Source: Microvirga rosea
GTDB taxonomy: Bacteria > Pseudomonadota > Alphaproteobacteria > Rhizobiales > Beijerinckiaceae
Assembly (NCBI RefSeq): GCF_020595095.1
Contig: NZ_JAJDOP010000001.1
Location: 310,001-374,000 of the forward strand
Length of the DNA stretch: 64,000 nt
Reading direction: 5' to 3'
In this document: piece by piece, positions 19,559 through 29,467 of the stretch
Layout of the letters: every line of letters begins with the position of its first letter
How positions within the stretch are numbered: the stretch's first letter is position 1
Translations under genes and position numbers: made by a program
The notes under the pieces: model-generated
What the model was told of the DNA's origin: nothing
Database searches by the model: none
What the model saw: only the letters and a program-made list of their open reading frames with translations

Positions 19559-20308
19559 ATGGAGTCTGACGCGCATGACCTCGAAGCGAAGGCCCTGGTC
19601 ATTCATGAGCGCCTGTGCGCGGTCTATGGCTGCCCTGTCGCCTATCATCACGGGCTCGATCCTTTAAGCGAACTCATCTCCTCCCTCCTGTCGCACCGGA
19701 CCCGCAACGCCGATTCGGGCCGCGCCTTTCGGGCCCTCAAGGCCCGCTATGCGGATTGGGGCGCCTTGCGCGATGCGCCGACGGACGAGGTCGAGGCCAC
19801 CATCGAAGGGGTCACTTGGCCGGAGCAGAAGGCACCGCGCCTCCAGGCGGTGCTGCGGGCCATCACCGCCCGTAACGGCTCCCTCGATCTCGATTTCCTG
19901 AGGCCGATGCCGATCCGGGACGCCCGCGACTGGCTCGAGGCGCTTCCGGGCGTCGGACCGAAAACCAGTGCGGCGGTTCTGTCCTTCTCGCACTTGCGCC
20001 AAAGGGCCCTGCCGGTCGACAGCCATCACCATCGCGTTGCGGTTCGCACGGGCCTCATTCCGTCAAACCTCGATGTCGGTCCGTCCCATGCGGTTCTGGA
20101 GGCGCAGCTGCCGTCCGACTGGGATGCCCAGCAGGTTTATGACAACCATCAGGTGATGATGCGGCACGGGCAGCAATGCTGCTACTACCGAAATCCCGCC
20201 TGCCGCCGCTGCGTGATTCTTGCTCTTTGTCCAACAGGGCAAGCTTTGACGGGCTTCACAGGTCAAGAATTCACAACAGCCGAAGATGAGAGCCCCCTGC
20301 CCTCATGA
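19559..20308 (+). CDS. Endonuclease III-like DNA glycosylase (HhH-GPD, 4Fe-4S)
   Basis: 249-aa base-excision-repair glycosylase. The helix-hairpin-helix LEALPGVGPKTSAAVL near residue 128 carries the lysine expected of a bifunctional glycosylase/lyase, and the catalytic aspartate is in LPVDSHHHRVAVRTGL. Four cysteines C-x6-C-x2-C-x5-C near the C-terminus form the iron-sulfur loop. It is more divergent than classical Nth and probably a paralogue with a different substrate. ATG 19559 is chosen; the frame is open upstream into hslU. Confidence 0.87.
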   Translation: MESDAHDLEAKALVIHERLCAVYGCPVAYHHGLDPLSELISSLLSHRTRNADSGRAFRALKARYADWGALRDAPTDEVEATIEGVTWPEQKAPRLQAVLRAITARNGSLDLDFLRPMPIRDARDWLEALPGVGPKTSAAVLSFSHLRQRALPVDSHHHRVAVRTGLIPSNLDVGPSHAVLEAQLPSDWDAQQVYDNHQVMMRHGQQCCYYRNPACRRCVILALCPTGQALTGFTGQEFTTAEDESPLPS

Positions 20309-20406
20309 TCAAGCGCTCACGATGCTGCGATTTCCGGCACCAATCTGGAAAAATGCGGAACGAGTGCTTGCGCGGAACGTTCGTGAACCCAGGAAGGAGT
20401 TCAATC

Positions 20407-20862
20407 ATGCGTCATCTCTACTTGACTGCTGCCGCCACACTGGCTTTGGGAATCGCTGCGGTTCCGGCTTCGGCGGCTCCGGTCTCGACCGATGCGAGCC
20501 GGGTCGCCGCGCCTCTGGCGGCGCTCGAAAAAGGCGATCTGCAGACGAACTACGCCCAATGGCGCGGCCGTTATTACGGTCGCCCGGGCGGCTATTACGG
20601 CCGTCCCTATTATGGCCGTCCCTATGGCTATTACGACCGTCCTTACTACCGGCGTGACTATGGCGGCGCGGCAGCGGCGGGGGCCATCGGCCTTGCGACC
20701 GGCGCCATCATCGGCGGCGCGCTGGCGCAACAGCAGCAGGCTGCCCCGGTCTATGCGGCTCCCAACGCCTCCGTGTCGTATTGCGCACAGCGCTTCAAGT
20801 CCTACGACCCGGCTTCGGGCACCTATCTGGGATATGACGGGTTGCGGCATCCCTGCCCGTAA
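20407..20862 (+). CDS. BA14K-family secreted protein
   Basis: 151-aa exported protein. Signal peptide at residues 1-~20 ends in PASA. The centre is a Tyr-Gly-Arg-Pro repeat region (YYGRPGGYYGRPYYGRPYG), then a Gly/Ala hydrophobic helix (AAAAGAIGLATGAIIGGALA). The C-terminal BA14K motif is YCAQRFKSYDPASGTYLGYD. BA14K of Brucella is an immunoreactive protein with lectin-like activity; function here is inferred only by family. A strong ribosome-binding site AGGAAGGAG precedes the ATG. Confidence 0.88.
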   Translation: MRHLYLTAAATLALGIAAVPASAAPVSTDASRVAAPLAALEKGDLQTNYAQWRGRYYGRPGGYYGRPYYGRPYGYYDRPYYRRDYGGAAAAGAIGLATGAIIGGALAQQQQAAPVYAAPNASVSYCAQRFKSYDPASGTYLGYDGLRHPCP

Positions 20863-20887
20863 ATCGCCGACAGGTCACCTCGTGAAA

Positions 20888-20907
20888 GCGGGCCCTTCGG
20901 GGCCCGC
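20888..20907. terminator. UUCG-tetraloop hairpin between BA14K gene and ridA
   Basis: Perfect stem GCGGGCCC / GGGCCCGC closed by TTCG, between the convergent ends. Only a short CTTG follows, so the T run is weak, but the hairpin is very stable. Confidence 0.6.
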
Positions 20908-20918
20908 CTTGCTGTCGG

Positions 20919-21269
20919 TCACTTCGCGGCGATGACGGCGATTTCCACCTTGAAGGCGGGGGTCGCGAGCTTCGCCTCGACGGTTGCGCGGGCCGGCGCA
21001 TTGCCGGGCGCGACCCAGGCGTCCCACACGCCGTTCATTTCCTGGAACGTGCCCATGTCGGTCAGCCAGATATTGGCCATGAGGAGCTTCGACTTGTCGG
21101 TGCCGGCCTGCTCCAGGAGACCGTCGATCTTGGCGAGAATCTCTTTCGTCTGCTCGGCAACGCTCTGACCGGCCGACTTGTCCGCGACCTGTCCCGCCAG
21201 ATAGACCGTGTTGCCGTGCACGACAGCCCCGCTCATGCGGGGACCTGGGTTGATTCGTTGGATCGTCAT
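20919..21269 (-). CDS. RidA/YjgF-family protein (predicted enamine/imine deaminase)
   Basis: 116-aa protein of the Rid superfamily, which hydrolyses reactive 2-aminoacrylate-type enamines. It begins MTIQRINPGPRMSGAVVHGN and has VYLAGQVADKSAGQSV. The segment APARATVEAKLATPAFKVEI contains the arginine required for deaminase activity. Closest to the Rid1-7 subgroups rather than necessarily RidA itself. It stands alone, leftward, with a hairpin downstream. Confidence 0.85.
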   Translation of the reverse strand: MTIQRINPGPRMSGAVVHGNTVYLAGQVADKSAGQSVAEQTKEILAKIDGLLEQAGTDKSKLLMANIWLTDMGTFQEMNGVWDAWVAPGNAPARATVEAKLATPAFKVEIAVIAAK

Positions 21270-21344
21270 GGATCGTCCTTTGGAAAACGAAAAATGGAGA
21301 TGGGCTTTTTCGGGGGGCTCGTGCCCGAGGTCAAGGTTGGATGC

Positions 21345-21959
21345 TCAATGGAGTGTCTGCTTCACCCGCTCCGGCAGCGCCTTGTCGTATGCCTCGCCGC
21401 CGGTTCGGCCCTCGCTCAAGGCCGCGAGGATCTGTCCGGCGCTCGGCAGTGCCTGGCGGGCCACGCGCTTGTCCGGATTCCACAGATCCGAGCGCACGAG
21501 GGCGCGGGAACACTGGAAGAAGACCTCCTCGACCGCAATCGACAGGACGGTTTTCGGAGCCTTGCCGTCCACCGAAAAGCTGCCCAGCAGGGCAGGGTCG
21601 GTCGAAATCTGCGCCCGGCCGTTGACGCGAAGCGTTTCGCCGACGCCGGGGATCAGGAAGAGCAGGGCGACATGCGGATCGCGCACGATGTTGCGCAGGG
21701 AATCGATTCGGTTATTGCCGCGCCGGTCCGGCAGCAACAGAGTCTTATCGTCGGCCACCCGCACGAAGCCCGGCTCGTCGCCGCGCGGCGAACAATCGAG
21801 ACCCTCGGGCCCGCATGTGGCGAGGACAGCGAAGGGCGAGGCCTCGATCAGCGCCCGGTAGACCGGAACGATCCGGTCCGTTTCCTTGACGCGGGAAGCT
21901 TCGCCGACCTCGCCATACAGGGTTTCGAGGGCCGACAGGGTGGTGACGAGATGGGACAT
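21345..21959 (-). CDS. Pyridoxamine 5'-phosphate oxidase-family FMN-binding protein
   Basis: 204-aa protein of the split-barrel PPOX class (MSMEG_1061-like). Core segments are FAVLATCGPEGLDCSPRGDE near residue 43, LLLPDRRGNNRIDSLRNIV near residue 74, and ALLFLIPGVGETLRVNGRA near residue 98. Such proteins bind FMN or F420 and often reduce or oxidise small substrates; substrate unknown. ATG 21959 lies two bases after the stop of the upstream DUF3303 gene, indicating an operon. Confidence 0.82.
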   Translation of the reverse strand: MSHLVTTLSALETLYGEVGEASRVKETDRIVPVYRALIEASPFAVLATCGPEGLDCSPRGDEPGFVRVADDKTLLLPDRRGNNRIDSLRNIVRDPHVALLFLIPGVGETLRVNGRAQISTDPALLGSFSVDGKAPKTVLSIAVEEVFFQCSRALVRSDLWNPDKRVARQALPSAGQILAALSEGRTGGEAYDKALPERVKQTLH

Positions 21960-21961
21960 GA

Positions 21962-22231
21962 TCAAAGACGTTCGGACAAGGCCGCAGCGGTTTGGCCGCT
22001 GGGAGCGACGGGGATGATCTCAAACTCGGCCAGATCGCACCATTCCGCAACCCATTGCTGAAGCAGGGTGACGTCGTCGCAGCGCATGAGCTGGAAGCAG
22101 CGGCCGAAATCGGCGGAAATCCAGCTGTCCACGTAATCGAGCCCCTCCGGCATCTGCCGGCCCTTCCGGTGGTACCGCCGATAGATTGCCTTCGGGTCCC
22201 GGCCGAATTTCTCGATCACCATGAACAGCAT
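21962..22231 (-). CDS. DUF3303 small protein
   Basis: 89-aa protein starting MLFMVIEKFGRDPKAIYRR, with DYVDSWISADFGRCFQLM and a C-terminal DLAEFEIIPVAPS. This fold is an alpha/beta ferredoxin-like barrel family without known function (DUF3303). GGAG precedes the ATG at 22231. It diverges from the DUF2239 gene and may share regulation with it through the palindromes at 22364-22408. Confidence 0.8.
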   Translation of the reverse strand: MLFMVIEKFGRDPKAIYRRYHRKGRQMPEGLDYVDSWISADFGRCFQLMRCDDVTLLQQWVAEWCDLAEFEIIPVAPSGQTAAALSERL

Positions 22232-22363
22232 CGGGCTCTCCGGCAGGCTCCTGCAAAGGTTCATTTCAGACGAAGCGCGTGAGCTCCGCAATACGGCGCC
22301 TCGCGGCGGAGAGCGTTTTCCAAAGCCCGAGATGTTTTCCGGGTTCTGCGACAGTGTCGAAAG

Positions 22364-22408
22364 TTTTACCCGGGTGAAATTGACAGGAGGATATTACCCG
22401 GGTAAAAC
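22364..22408 (+). promoter_or_regulatory. Promoter with two CCCGGG-centred palindromic operators upstream of DUF2239
   Basis: A sigma-70-type promoter, TTGACA (22380-22385), 17-base spacer, TAAAAC (22403-22408), is overlapped by two palindromes with centres 28 bases apart. One is TTACCCGGGTAA (22394-22405), perfect, covering the spacer and -10 edge. The other is TTTTACCCGGGTGAAA (22364-22379), abutting the -35. This arrangement is classic for a repressor. No regulator gene lies beside it, and no family was assigned to the site. Confidence 0.7.
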
Positions 22409-22430
22409 CCCGGCCGACATCAGGTGCCCC

Positions 22431-23021
22431 ATGACACACCCTCACACCTACACGGCCTTCATCGGAAACCGACATCTCATCACCGGGCCGCAGCTCGCGG
22501 TCGCCCTCGCGGTCAAGGGGGCGCTTCAAGCGGACGACCCACCGACGATCCTGATCTTCGACGACGTCACGGGCGGCGAGGTCGATTTCGATCTTCGCGG
22601 CAGCGACGAGGAGATCGCGGCCCGGATCGCCGCACCGGACGATCAGCAGGGAGGGGCGAAACGTCAGGGTCGCCCGAAGCTCGGCGTCGTCGCCCGGGAG
22701 GTCACGCTTCTTCCGCGCCACTGGGACTGGCTCTCCCGGCAGCCCGGCGGCGCTTCCGTCACGCTCCGCAAGCTCGTCGACGCCGCCCGGCAAACCGGAG
22801 ACGACCGGGCCGCCATCCGCCAGGCCCAGCAGGCGGCGGATCGGTTCATGCTGGCGATGCTCGGCAACCAGCCGGGCTACGAGGAGGCCGCGCGAGCCCT
22901 CTACGCCGGCGAGCGAAGCCGTTTCATGGCGCTCACCGAACCGTGGCCGGCGGACCTTCGCGATCACGCGCGGCGCCTCGCCGAACCCGCTCTCAAATCA
23001 ACACCCGAACAACCGCAATGA
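22431..23021 (+). CDS. DUF2239 protein
   Basis: 196-aa protein of the DUF2239 family, unknown function. It begins MTHPHTYTAFIGNRHLITGP, has a central ILIFDDVTGGEVDFDLRGSD, then a DNA-binding-like basic stretch (KRQGRPKLGVVAREVTLLPR) near residue 80. The segment EVTLLPRHWDWLSRQPGGAS resembles an HTH-like arm seen in the family. It is preceded by the operator-bearing promoter and its stop overlaps an in-frame ATG of the next gene (ATGA), so the two are one operon. Confidence 0.82.
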   Translation: MTHPHTYTAFIGNRHLITGPQLAVALAVKGALQADDPPTILIFDDVTGGEVDFDLRGSDEEIAARIAAPDDQQGGAKRQGRPKLGVVAREVTLLPRHWDWLSRQPGGASVTLRKLVDAARQTGDDRAAIRQAQQAADRFMLAMLGNQPGYEEAARALYAGERSRFMALTEPWPADLRDHARRLAEPALKSTPEQPQ

Positions 23022-23029
23022 GGGGCAGC

Positions 23030-24052
23030 ATGCCGACGACCATCGAACACATGAAGCGCGAGGGCATCGTCCTCGCCAGAACCATGGAGGGAGGAGAACT
23101 TCCCGTCATCGACGTGACGCATCCACGCTTTGCCTTGTCCGAGGACGACGAGAGCCTTCGAAAACTGCATGAGGCGTTGATCCGGGAAGAACGGCGCAAC
23201 GGCCGCGTTCCCAAATTCCTGATGCGGATGATGGTGAAGGCGGCTGTGAAAAAGTCGCGGCTGTTTCGCGCCATGTTCGGATCGGGCACTTCGTACCTGG
23301 ACGGTCTCAGCACCTACGTGATGAAGCTCGGCCCGGACAACCTCGTGCCTCCCTACGATGCGCCGATGGACCGGAAGTTCGCCGCGGCGCCGCACGTCAC
23401 CTTCATGCGCCTGCGCATGCAGCAGATGGCGGCTCTCATCGCCGATGGGCTCATGGGTGAGTTATCCGTTTCGGATCATCGTCCGCTGCATCTGATCAAC
23501 ATCGCGGGCGGACCTGCGATCGATACGCTCAATGCCTTGATCCTGCTGCTTCGCACATCGCCCGAGCGTCTGAAGCGGCCCATCACGATCCATGTCCTCG
23601 ATCTCGACGAGGCCGGGCCCTTCTTCGGGCAAGAAGCCCTGTCCCGGATGAAGGCCGAAGGCGGACGGCTTCACGGGCTGGATGTCACGTTGGAGCGGCG
23701 GACATACGATTGGAACGACACGTCCATCCTGAAGCGGCTCGTCGACGACCTGATCGCGCAAGGTGCGATCATCGCCGCGATGTCCGAAGGCGGCCTGTTC
23801 GAATACGGGAGCGATACGGCAATCCTCGCCAATCTGAAGGCGCTTCGTGCCGACGGCAAAGGCGCATGTTGTGTGGTGGGTTCGGTGACGCGGACCGAGG
23901 AGGCGAGGGGGAAGCTGACCGGAGCCCGTCAGTTCAACCTCATCCCGCGTGGCCTCGAGGTCTTCGGTCCCCTGGCGGAGGAAGCGGGATTCAGGATCGG
24001 GAACGTCCGCCAGACGATCTGGAGCGATCAGGTGGAGCTTCGCGCCAGGTAA
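23030..24052 (+). CDS. Predicted class I SAM-dependent methyltransferase-like protein
   Basis: 340-aa cytoplasmic protein with Rossmann-methyltransferase features. Candidate motif I is LINIAGGPAIDTLNALILL near residue 157, followed by ITIHVLDLDEAG (acidic residue ending strand 2), TYDWND, and AIIAAMSEGGLFEYGS. The N-terminal ~150 residues are helical and basic with no recognised domain. ATG 23030 is preceded by AGGGG; an ATG at 23018 gives a four-base overlap with DUF2239. Substrate unknown, and methyltransferase activity is inferred from motif spacing only. Confidence 0.6.
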   Translation: MPTTIEHMKREGIVLARTMEGGELPVIDVTHPRFALSEDDESLRKLHEALIREERRNGRVPKFLMRMMVKAAVKKSRLFRAMFGSGTSYLDGLSTYVMKLGPDNLVPPYDAPMDRKFAAAPHVTFMRLRMQQMAALIADGLMGELSVSDHRPLHLINIAGGPAIDTLNALILLLRTSPERLKRPITIHVLDLDEAGPFFGQEALSRMKAEGGRLHGLDVTLERRTYDWNDTSILKRLVDDLIAQGAIIAAMSEGGLFEYGSDTAILANLKALRADGKGACCVVGSVTRTEEARGKLTGARQFNLIPRGLEVFGPLAEEAGFRIGNVRQTIWSDQVELRAR

Positions 24053-24120
24053 GGGACTTCCAAGGATCGGACTTCAAGCATCATCCCGCGCGAGCGATGC
24101 GCCCGGCGGGACGATTCAAA

Positions 24121-24147
24121 GAAAAAGGGGCGGCAAAGCCGCCCCTT
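24121..24147 (-). terminator. Rho-independent terminator of pnp
   Basis: Read leftward: AAGGGGCGGC, loop TTT, GCCGCCCCTT with TTTTTC, directly after the pnp stop codon. Textbook intrinsic terminator. Confidence 0.9.
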
Positions 24148-24152
24148 ATGTC

Positions 24153-26330
<2,178 letters not shown>

Positions 26331-26498
26331 GGATCTGTCTTTCATGACACGGCGGCGCTCGATGCCATGAGCAAGACGGCAAGAAGCTCCGCGACGGACC
26401 GATCCGCCGGTGAGAAGCCTCTTGCGATCCTGCCATGGTCATCGCGTCATCCGCCTCTTGAGAAGGACGCAGGCTCATAGGGCTTCTGCGTCAAGAGG

Positions 26499-26523
26499 CC
26501 GTCCGGAGCCGGGCTCCGGACGG
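26499..26523 (-). other. Stable stem-loop in the rpsO-pnp spacer
   Basis: Perfect 10-bp stem CCGTCCGGAG / CTCCGGACGG with a 5-base loop, right after the rpsO stop, without a T run. In E. coli this spacer holds a terminator and an RNase III site that controls pnp; a comparable processing role is inferred. Confidence 0.5.
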
Positions 26524-26539
26524 AACTTGTCCGAGCAGC

Positions 26540-26809
26540 TTAACGGCGAATGCCGAGCTTCTCGATAACGGTCTTGTAGCGACCCTCTTCCTTCTTCTTC
26601 AGATAGTCGAGAAGGGAGCGGCGCTGCGACACGAGCTTCAGGAGACCGCGGCGGGAATGGTTATCCTTCGCGTGAGACTTGAAGTGCTCGGTCAGGTTGG
26701 TGATCCGCTCGGTCAGGATTGCGATCTGCACCTCGGGGGAGCCCGTATCGCCTGCCTTCTGAGCGAATTCCTTAATGAGCGCGTTCTTGCGCTCGGCCGT
26801 GATCGACAT
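26540..26809 (-). CDS. rpsO: 30S ribosomal protein S15
   Basis: Primary 16S rRNA-binding protein of the small subunit, 89 aa. Diagnostic segments are [39 protein letters not shown] near residue 41, and [23 protein letters not shown] 26809 fits S15 length exactly; a long open frame upstream is non-coding leader. S15 often represses its own synthesis through its mRNA leader, and the leader here contains a terminator-shaped hairpin. Confidence 0.98.
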   Translation of the reverse strand: MSITAERKNALIKEFAQKAGDTGSPEVQIAILTERITNLTEHFKSHAKDNHSRRGLLKLVSQRRSLLDYLKKKEEGRYKTVIEKLGIRR

Positions 26810-26835
26810 CGTCAGTCCTTTCAGGTTGGCTTTGG

Positions 26836-26871
26836 AAAAAAGGACCTCGTCCATCAAGGACGAAAAGGTCC
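26836..26871 (-). promoter_or_regulatory. Terminator-like hairpin in the rpsO leader (possible attenuator)
   Basis: Read leftward: GGACC, TTT bulge, TCGTCC, loop TTGAT, GGACGA, GGTCC, then TTTTTT (26841-26836), 27 bases before the rpsO ATG. No leftward gene precedes it for over a kilobase, so it belongs to the rpsO leader rather than ending another operon. Confidence 0.55.
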
Positions 26872-27154
26872 GTTCGCCGGAGGCGGCCGGGCCGGGATGT
26901 CGTCCAGCGCGGTCTGCCCTCAAGGCACGTCTCGCAGGCGAAACGCTTGCGGGAAGCGGTCGCACCATACACCAAATCGGCACAAGCGCCAGAGAAATCA
27001 TTTCGTCTCTACGACAGAGCCAGGCCGGATTCGTCAAGCCTGGCAAGAACATATGCCGTATGGGCACAGACCCGGACGGGGAGGGCGGACGGAACAAGTC
27101 CTGAAAAGTCTGGTTGGTGAGTCAAAGTCACCGACATCAAGAGGAGTCAAGAGA

Positions 27155-27691
27155 ATGGCGACCACTACTGCCGACCTGTCGTCTTCGGAAACCGTCCGCT
27201 CCATTTTCGTCACGGGCCTTCAGAACGCTCACGCCCTTGAAAAGGAAGCCGTCCAGCTCATGCAGCGCCAGCTGGAGCGGTTCGAGAACTACCCGGAAAT
27301 GTCGCAGATTCTCCGGACCCACCTTCAGGAAACCGAGGGCCAGATCCGTCGTCTCGACGATATGCTGCATACCTTCGGCGAGGATCGCTCGCTCCTGAAA
27401 GACATGGCGACCCAGTTCATGGCCAACATGGCGGCGGCCGGACACATGCCCATGGCGGACGAGGTCCTCAAGAACACCTTCGCCAACCACGCTTTCGAGA
27501 ACTTCGAGATCGCGTCCTATATGTCGCTGATCAGCATGGCCCAGGCGTCCGGCTATGACCGCTTCGTTCCGGCCCTGGAGGAAACCCTGCGCGAAGAGCA
27601 GAAGACCGCGCAGCTGATCCGCGATCAGATCCAGCCGATCACCCAAAAATACCTGATGCGCGAGGCGCAGGGCCTGAAGGCCGATCGCTGA
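27155..27691 (+). CDS. Ferritin-like DUF892 (YciE/YciF-type) protein
   Basis: 178-aa, mostly helical protein of the DUF892 ferritin-like family associated with stress response. Helix-forming segments include AHALEKEAVQLMQRQLERFE near residue 24, RTHLQETEGQIRRLDDML near residue 56, HAFENFEIASYMSLISMA near residue 110 and EETLREEQKTAQLIRDQI. Glu and His residues spread over four helices suit a di-iron site. GAGGAG precedes the ATG. It is rightward inside an otherwise leftward translation cluster, separating truB from rpsO. Homologues in enterobacteria are induced by stress; nothing in the sequence here shows regulation. Confidence 0.82.
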   Translation: MATTTADLSSSETVRSIFVTGLQNAHALEKEAVQLMQRQLERFENYPEMSQILRTHLQETEGQIRRLDDMLHTFGEDRSLLKDMATQFMANMAAAGHMPMADEVLKNTFANHAFENFEIASYMSLISMAQASGYDRFVPALEETLREEQKTAQLIRDQIQPITQKYLMREAQGLKADR

Positions 27692-27708
27692 TCGATCGCT
27701 GGCGACGT

Positions 27709-27996
27709 TCATTCCGGAGCAAGAGCCCGGAACCCATAACCAGGACGGCTCAGGATAGAGAGCGATGGTTGCCGGCGATTTGTCCTGGATCGTCAGCGGC
27801 TCTGGGTTCCGGACTTGCCCGACGGCAATCCGGAATGACGGGTGGTGCTCCCGTCATTCCGGGGCGAGCTTAAGCGAGAGCCCGGAACCTATATCCGCTC
27901 ATCGTTTGAGACAAGGCACGACGGCAGCCGTCGCGTCTTTTCCGGGATCCTCAGCGGCTCTGGGTTCCGGGCGCCGCTGCGCGGCCCCGGAATGAC
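27709..27996. repeat. Dispersed palindromic repeat, two units (downstream of ferritin-like gene)
   Basis: This gene-free stretch holds two tandem copies of an element with ends like GTCATTCCGGGGCGAGC and GGCCCCGGAATGAC. Inner arms are GAGCCCGGAACC and GGGTTCCGG. Units are about 27709-27840 and 27852-27996. The same element occurs at 35.5-35.8, 47.9-48.2 and 51.5 kb. Confidence 0.8.
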
Positions 27997-28010
27997 GGAG
28001 GAGCACACCC

Positions 28011-28931
28011 TCAAATCCCGAGATTGAACACCCGGTGCGGCACGAGTTCGCCGCGCTCCACATCGCCGACCGCCACGAGGACGCCACTGCAGGTGGCGTA
28101 AACCTTGCCGGAGACCGGCGCTTCACGCCCGCGCAAAATGATCGACTGGCCGCGCATCAGCCGGCCCGCCATATCCCGGCTCACGGGGACGGACGGAATG
28201 TCGCTCAAGGCGGCTTCCACCGGCCGCAGGGCGGCGGGATCGGTCGCGAGATCGTCGACCGTCACCGCGTCGCTTTCCGCAAACGGGCCGACTCGGGTCC
28301 GGCGCAGGGCCGCGATATGGCCGAGGCACCCGAGAGCGCGGCCGAGGTCGCGGGCGATGGCCCGCACATAGGTGCCCTTGCCGCAATCCGCTTCGAGCAC
28401 AGACCGGTTGCCCTCGTGATGCACGAGCGACAGGCGGTCGATCTCGACGGTGCGCGCCTGCAGTTCCACCGCTTCGCCCTCGCGGGCGAGATCGTAGGCG
28501 CGCTCGCCCTGGATCTTGATGGCGGAAAACCGTGGCGGGACCTGTTCGACCGATCCGGTGAAACGCGGCAAAAGCGCCTCGATGGCGGACGGATCGGGCA
28601 ACAGGTCGGTGCGGCCGACGATGTCGCCTTCCGCGTCGTCCGTGTTGGTTTCGGCGCCCCAGGCCACGGTGAACACATAGGATTTGCGGCCGTCCATGAT
28701 GAACGGAACGGTCTTCGTGGCCTCCCCGAGAGCGATCGGCAGGATGCCCGAGGCGAGGGGATCGAGGGTTCCGGCATGTCCGGCCTTCTTGGCCAGGAGG
28801 CTGCGCTTGACCACGGCGACCGCGTGGGTCGAGGTCATGCCGACGCCCTTGTCCAGAATGATCCATCCGTTCACGTCGCGCTTCTTCGGGCGCTCCCCTT
28901 GCGGGCGTCGCTGCGGCTTCTCGTCGGTCAT
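28011..28931 (-). CDS. truB: tRNA pseudouridine(55) synthase
   Basis: Modifies U55 in the T loop of all elongator tRNAs. The 306-aa protein has the catalytic aspartate motif GHAGTLDPLASGILPIALG near residue 54, KSYVFTVAWGAETNTDDAEG, and a KGTYVRAIARDLG box near residue 185. The N-terminal ~20 residues are basic (KPQRRPQGERPKKRD). Its ATG shares one base with the rbfA stop (TGATG). In this lineage truB normally leads to rpsO, here interrupted by the ferritin-like gene. Confidence 0.96.
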   Translation of the reverse strand: MTDEKPQRRPQGERPKKRDVNGWIILDKGVGMTSTHAVAVVKRSLLAKKAGHAGTLDPLASGILPIALGEATKTVPFIMDGRKSYVFTVAWGAETNTDDAEGDIVGRTDLLPDPSAIEALLPRFTGSVEQVPPRFSAIKIQGERAYDLAREGEAVELQARTVEIDRLSLVHHEGNRSVLEADCGKGTYVRAIARDLGRALGCLGHIAALRRTRVGPFAESDAVTVDDLATDPAALRPVEAALSDIPSVPVSRDMAGRLMRGQSIILRGREAPVSGKVYATCSGVLVAVGDVERGELVPHRVFNLGI

Positions 28932-29362
28932 CAATCCTGCTCGTCGTTGTCGTCGGAGGCGTTGTCCGTGGGCTTCGCCGTATCGCGGGCCACGCGCTCG
29001 GAGCGCAGGAGCGCATCGATGCGGGCGGCCTCGTCGAAGCTCTCGTCGCGGCGGAAGCGGAGGTCGGGTGCGAATTTCAGGTTCACCCGACGGGCGACCT
29101 CCTGGCGCAGGAGCTTTTTGTTCTTCTCCAGCGCCTTGATGACCGTGTCCTCGTCCTTGCCGCCAAGGGGCATCACGTAGGCGGTGGCGAGCTTCAGATC
29201 CGGCGACATGCGCACTTCGGGGATCGTGATGACGTTTCGCGTGAGCGCCTCGTCCTGGAGGTCGCCGCGGGATAGAACCTCCGCCAGGGCGTGACGCACG
29301 AGTTCGGCGACGCGCTGCTGGCGCTGGGACGGTCCGGTTGTTTGTTCGAAGCGTTTGGCCAT
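28931..29362 (-). CDS. rbfA: 30S ribosome-binding factor A
   Basis: KH-like factor needed for 16S rRNA maturation and cold adaptation, 143 aa. Typical segments are [18 protein letters not shown] near residue 15, [14 protein letters not shown] [16 protein letters not shown], and the C-terminal [18 protein letters not shown]. The tail is acidic ([12 protein letters not shown]). ATG 29362 starts [10 protein letters not shown], the family N-terminus. It follows infB and overlaps truB by one base. Confidence 0.94.
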   Translation of the reverse strand: MAKRFEQTTGPSQRQQRVAELVRHALAEVLSRGDLQDEALTRNVITIPEVRMSPDLKLATAYVMPLGGKDEDTVIKALEKNKKLLRQEVARRVNLKFAPDLRFRRDESFDEAARIDALLRSERVARDTAKPTDNASDDNDEQD

Positions 29363-29467
29363 GGAAAACTTCCCGGGATTGAACCGGATCATTCAAAAAG
29401 AGGTCATGGCCGGGACGGGCCCGGCCATGACGATGAAGCGTTGGACAGTGACGAGGGGGAACGGCGC

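Noticed and set aside
27709..27996. CRISPR array or IS element
   Set aside because: Repeats are few, long and palindromic, with no regular spacers and no transposase.
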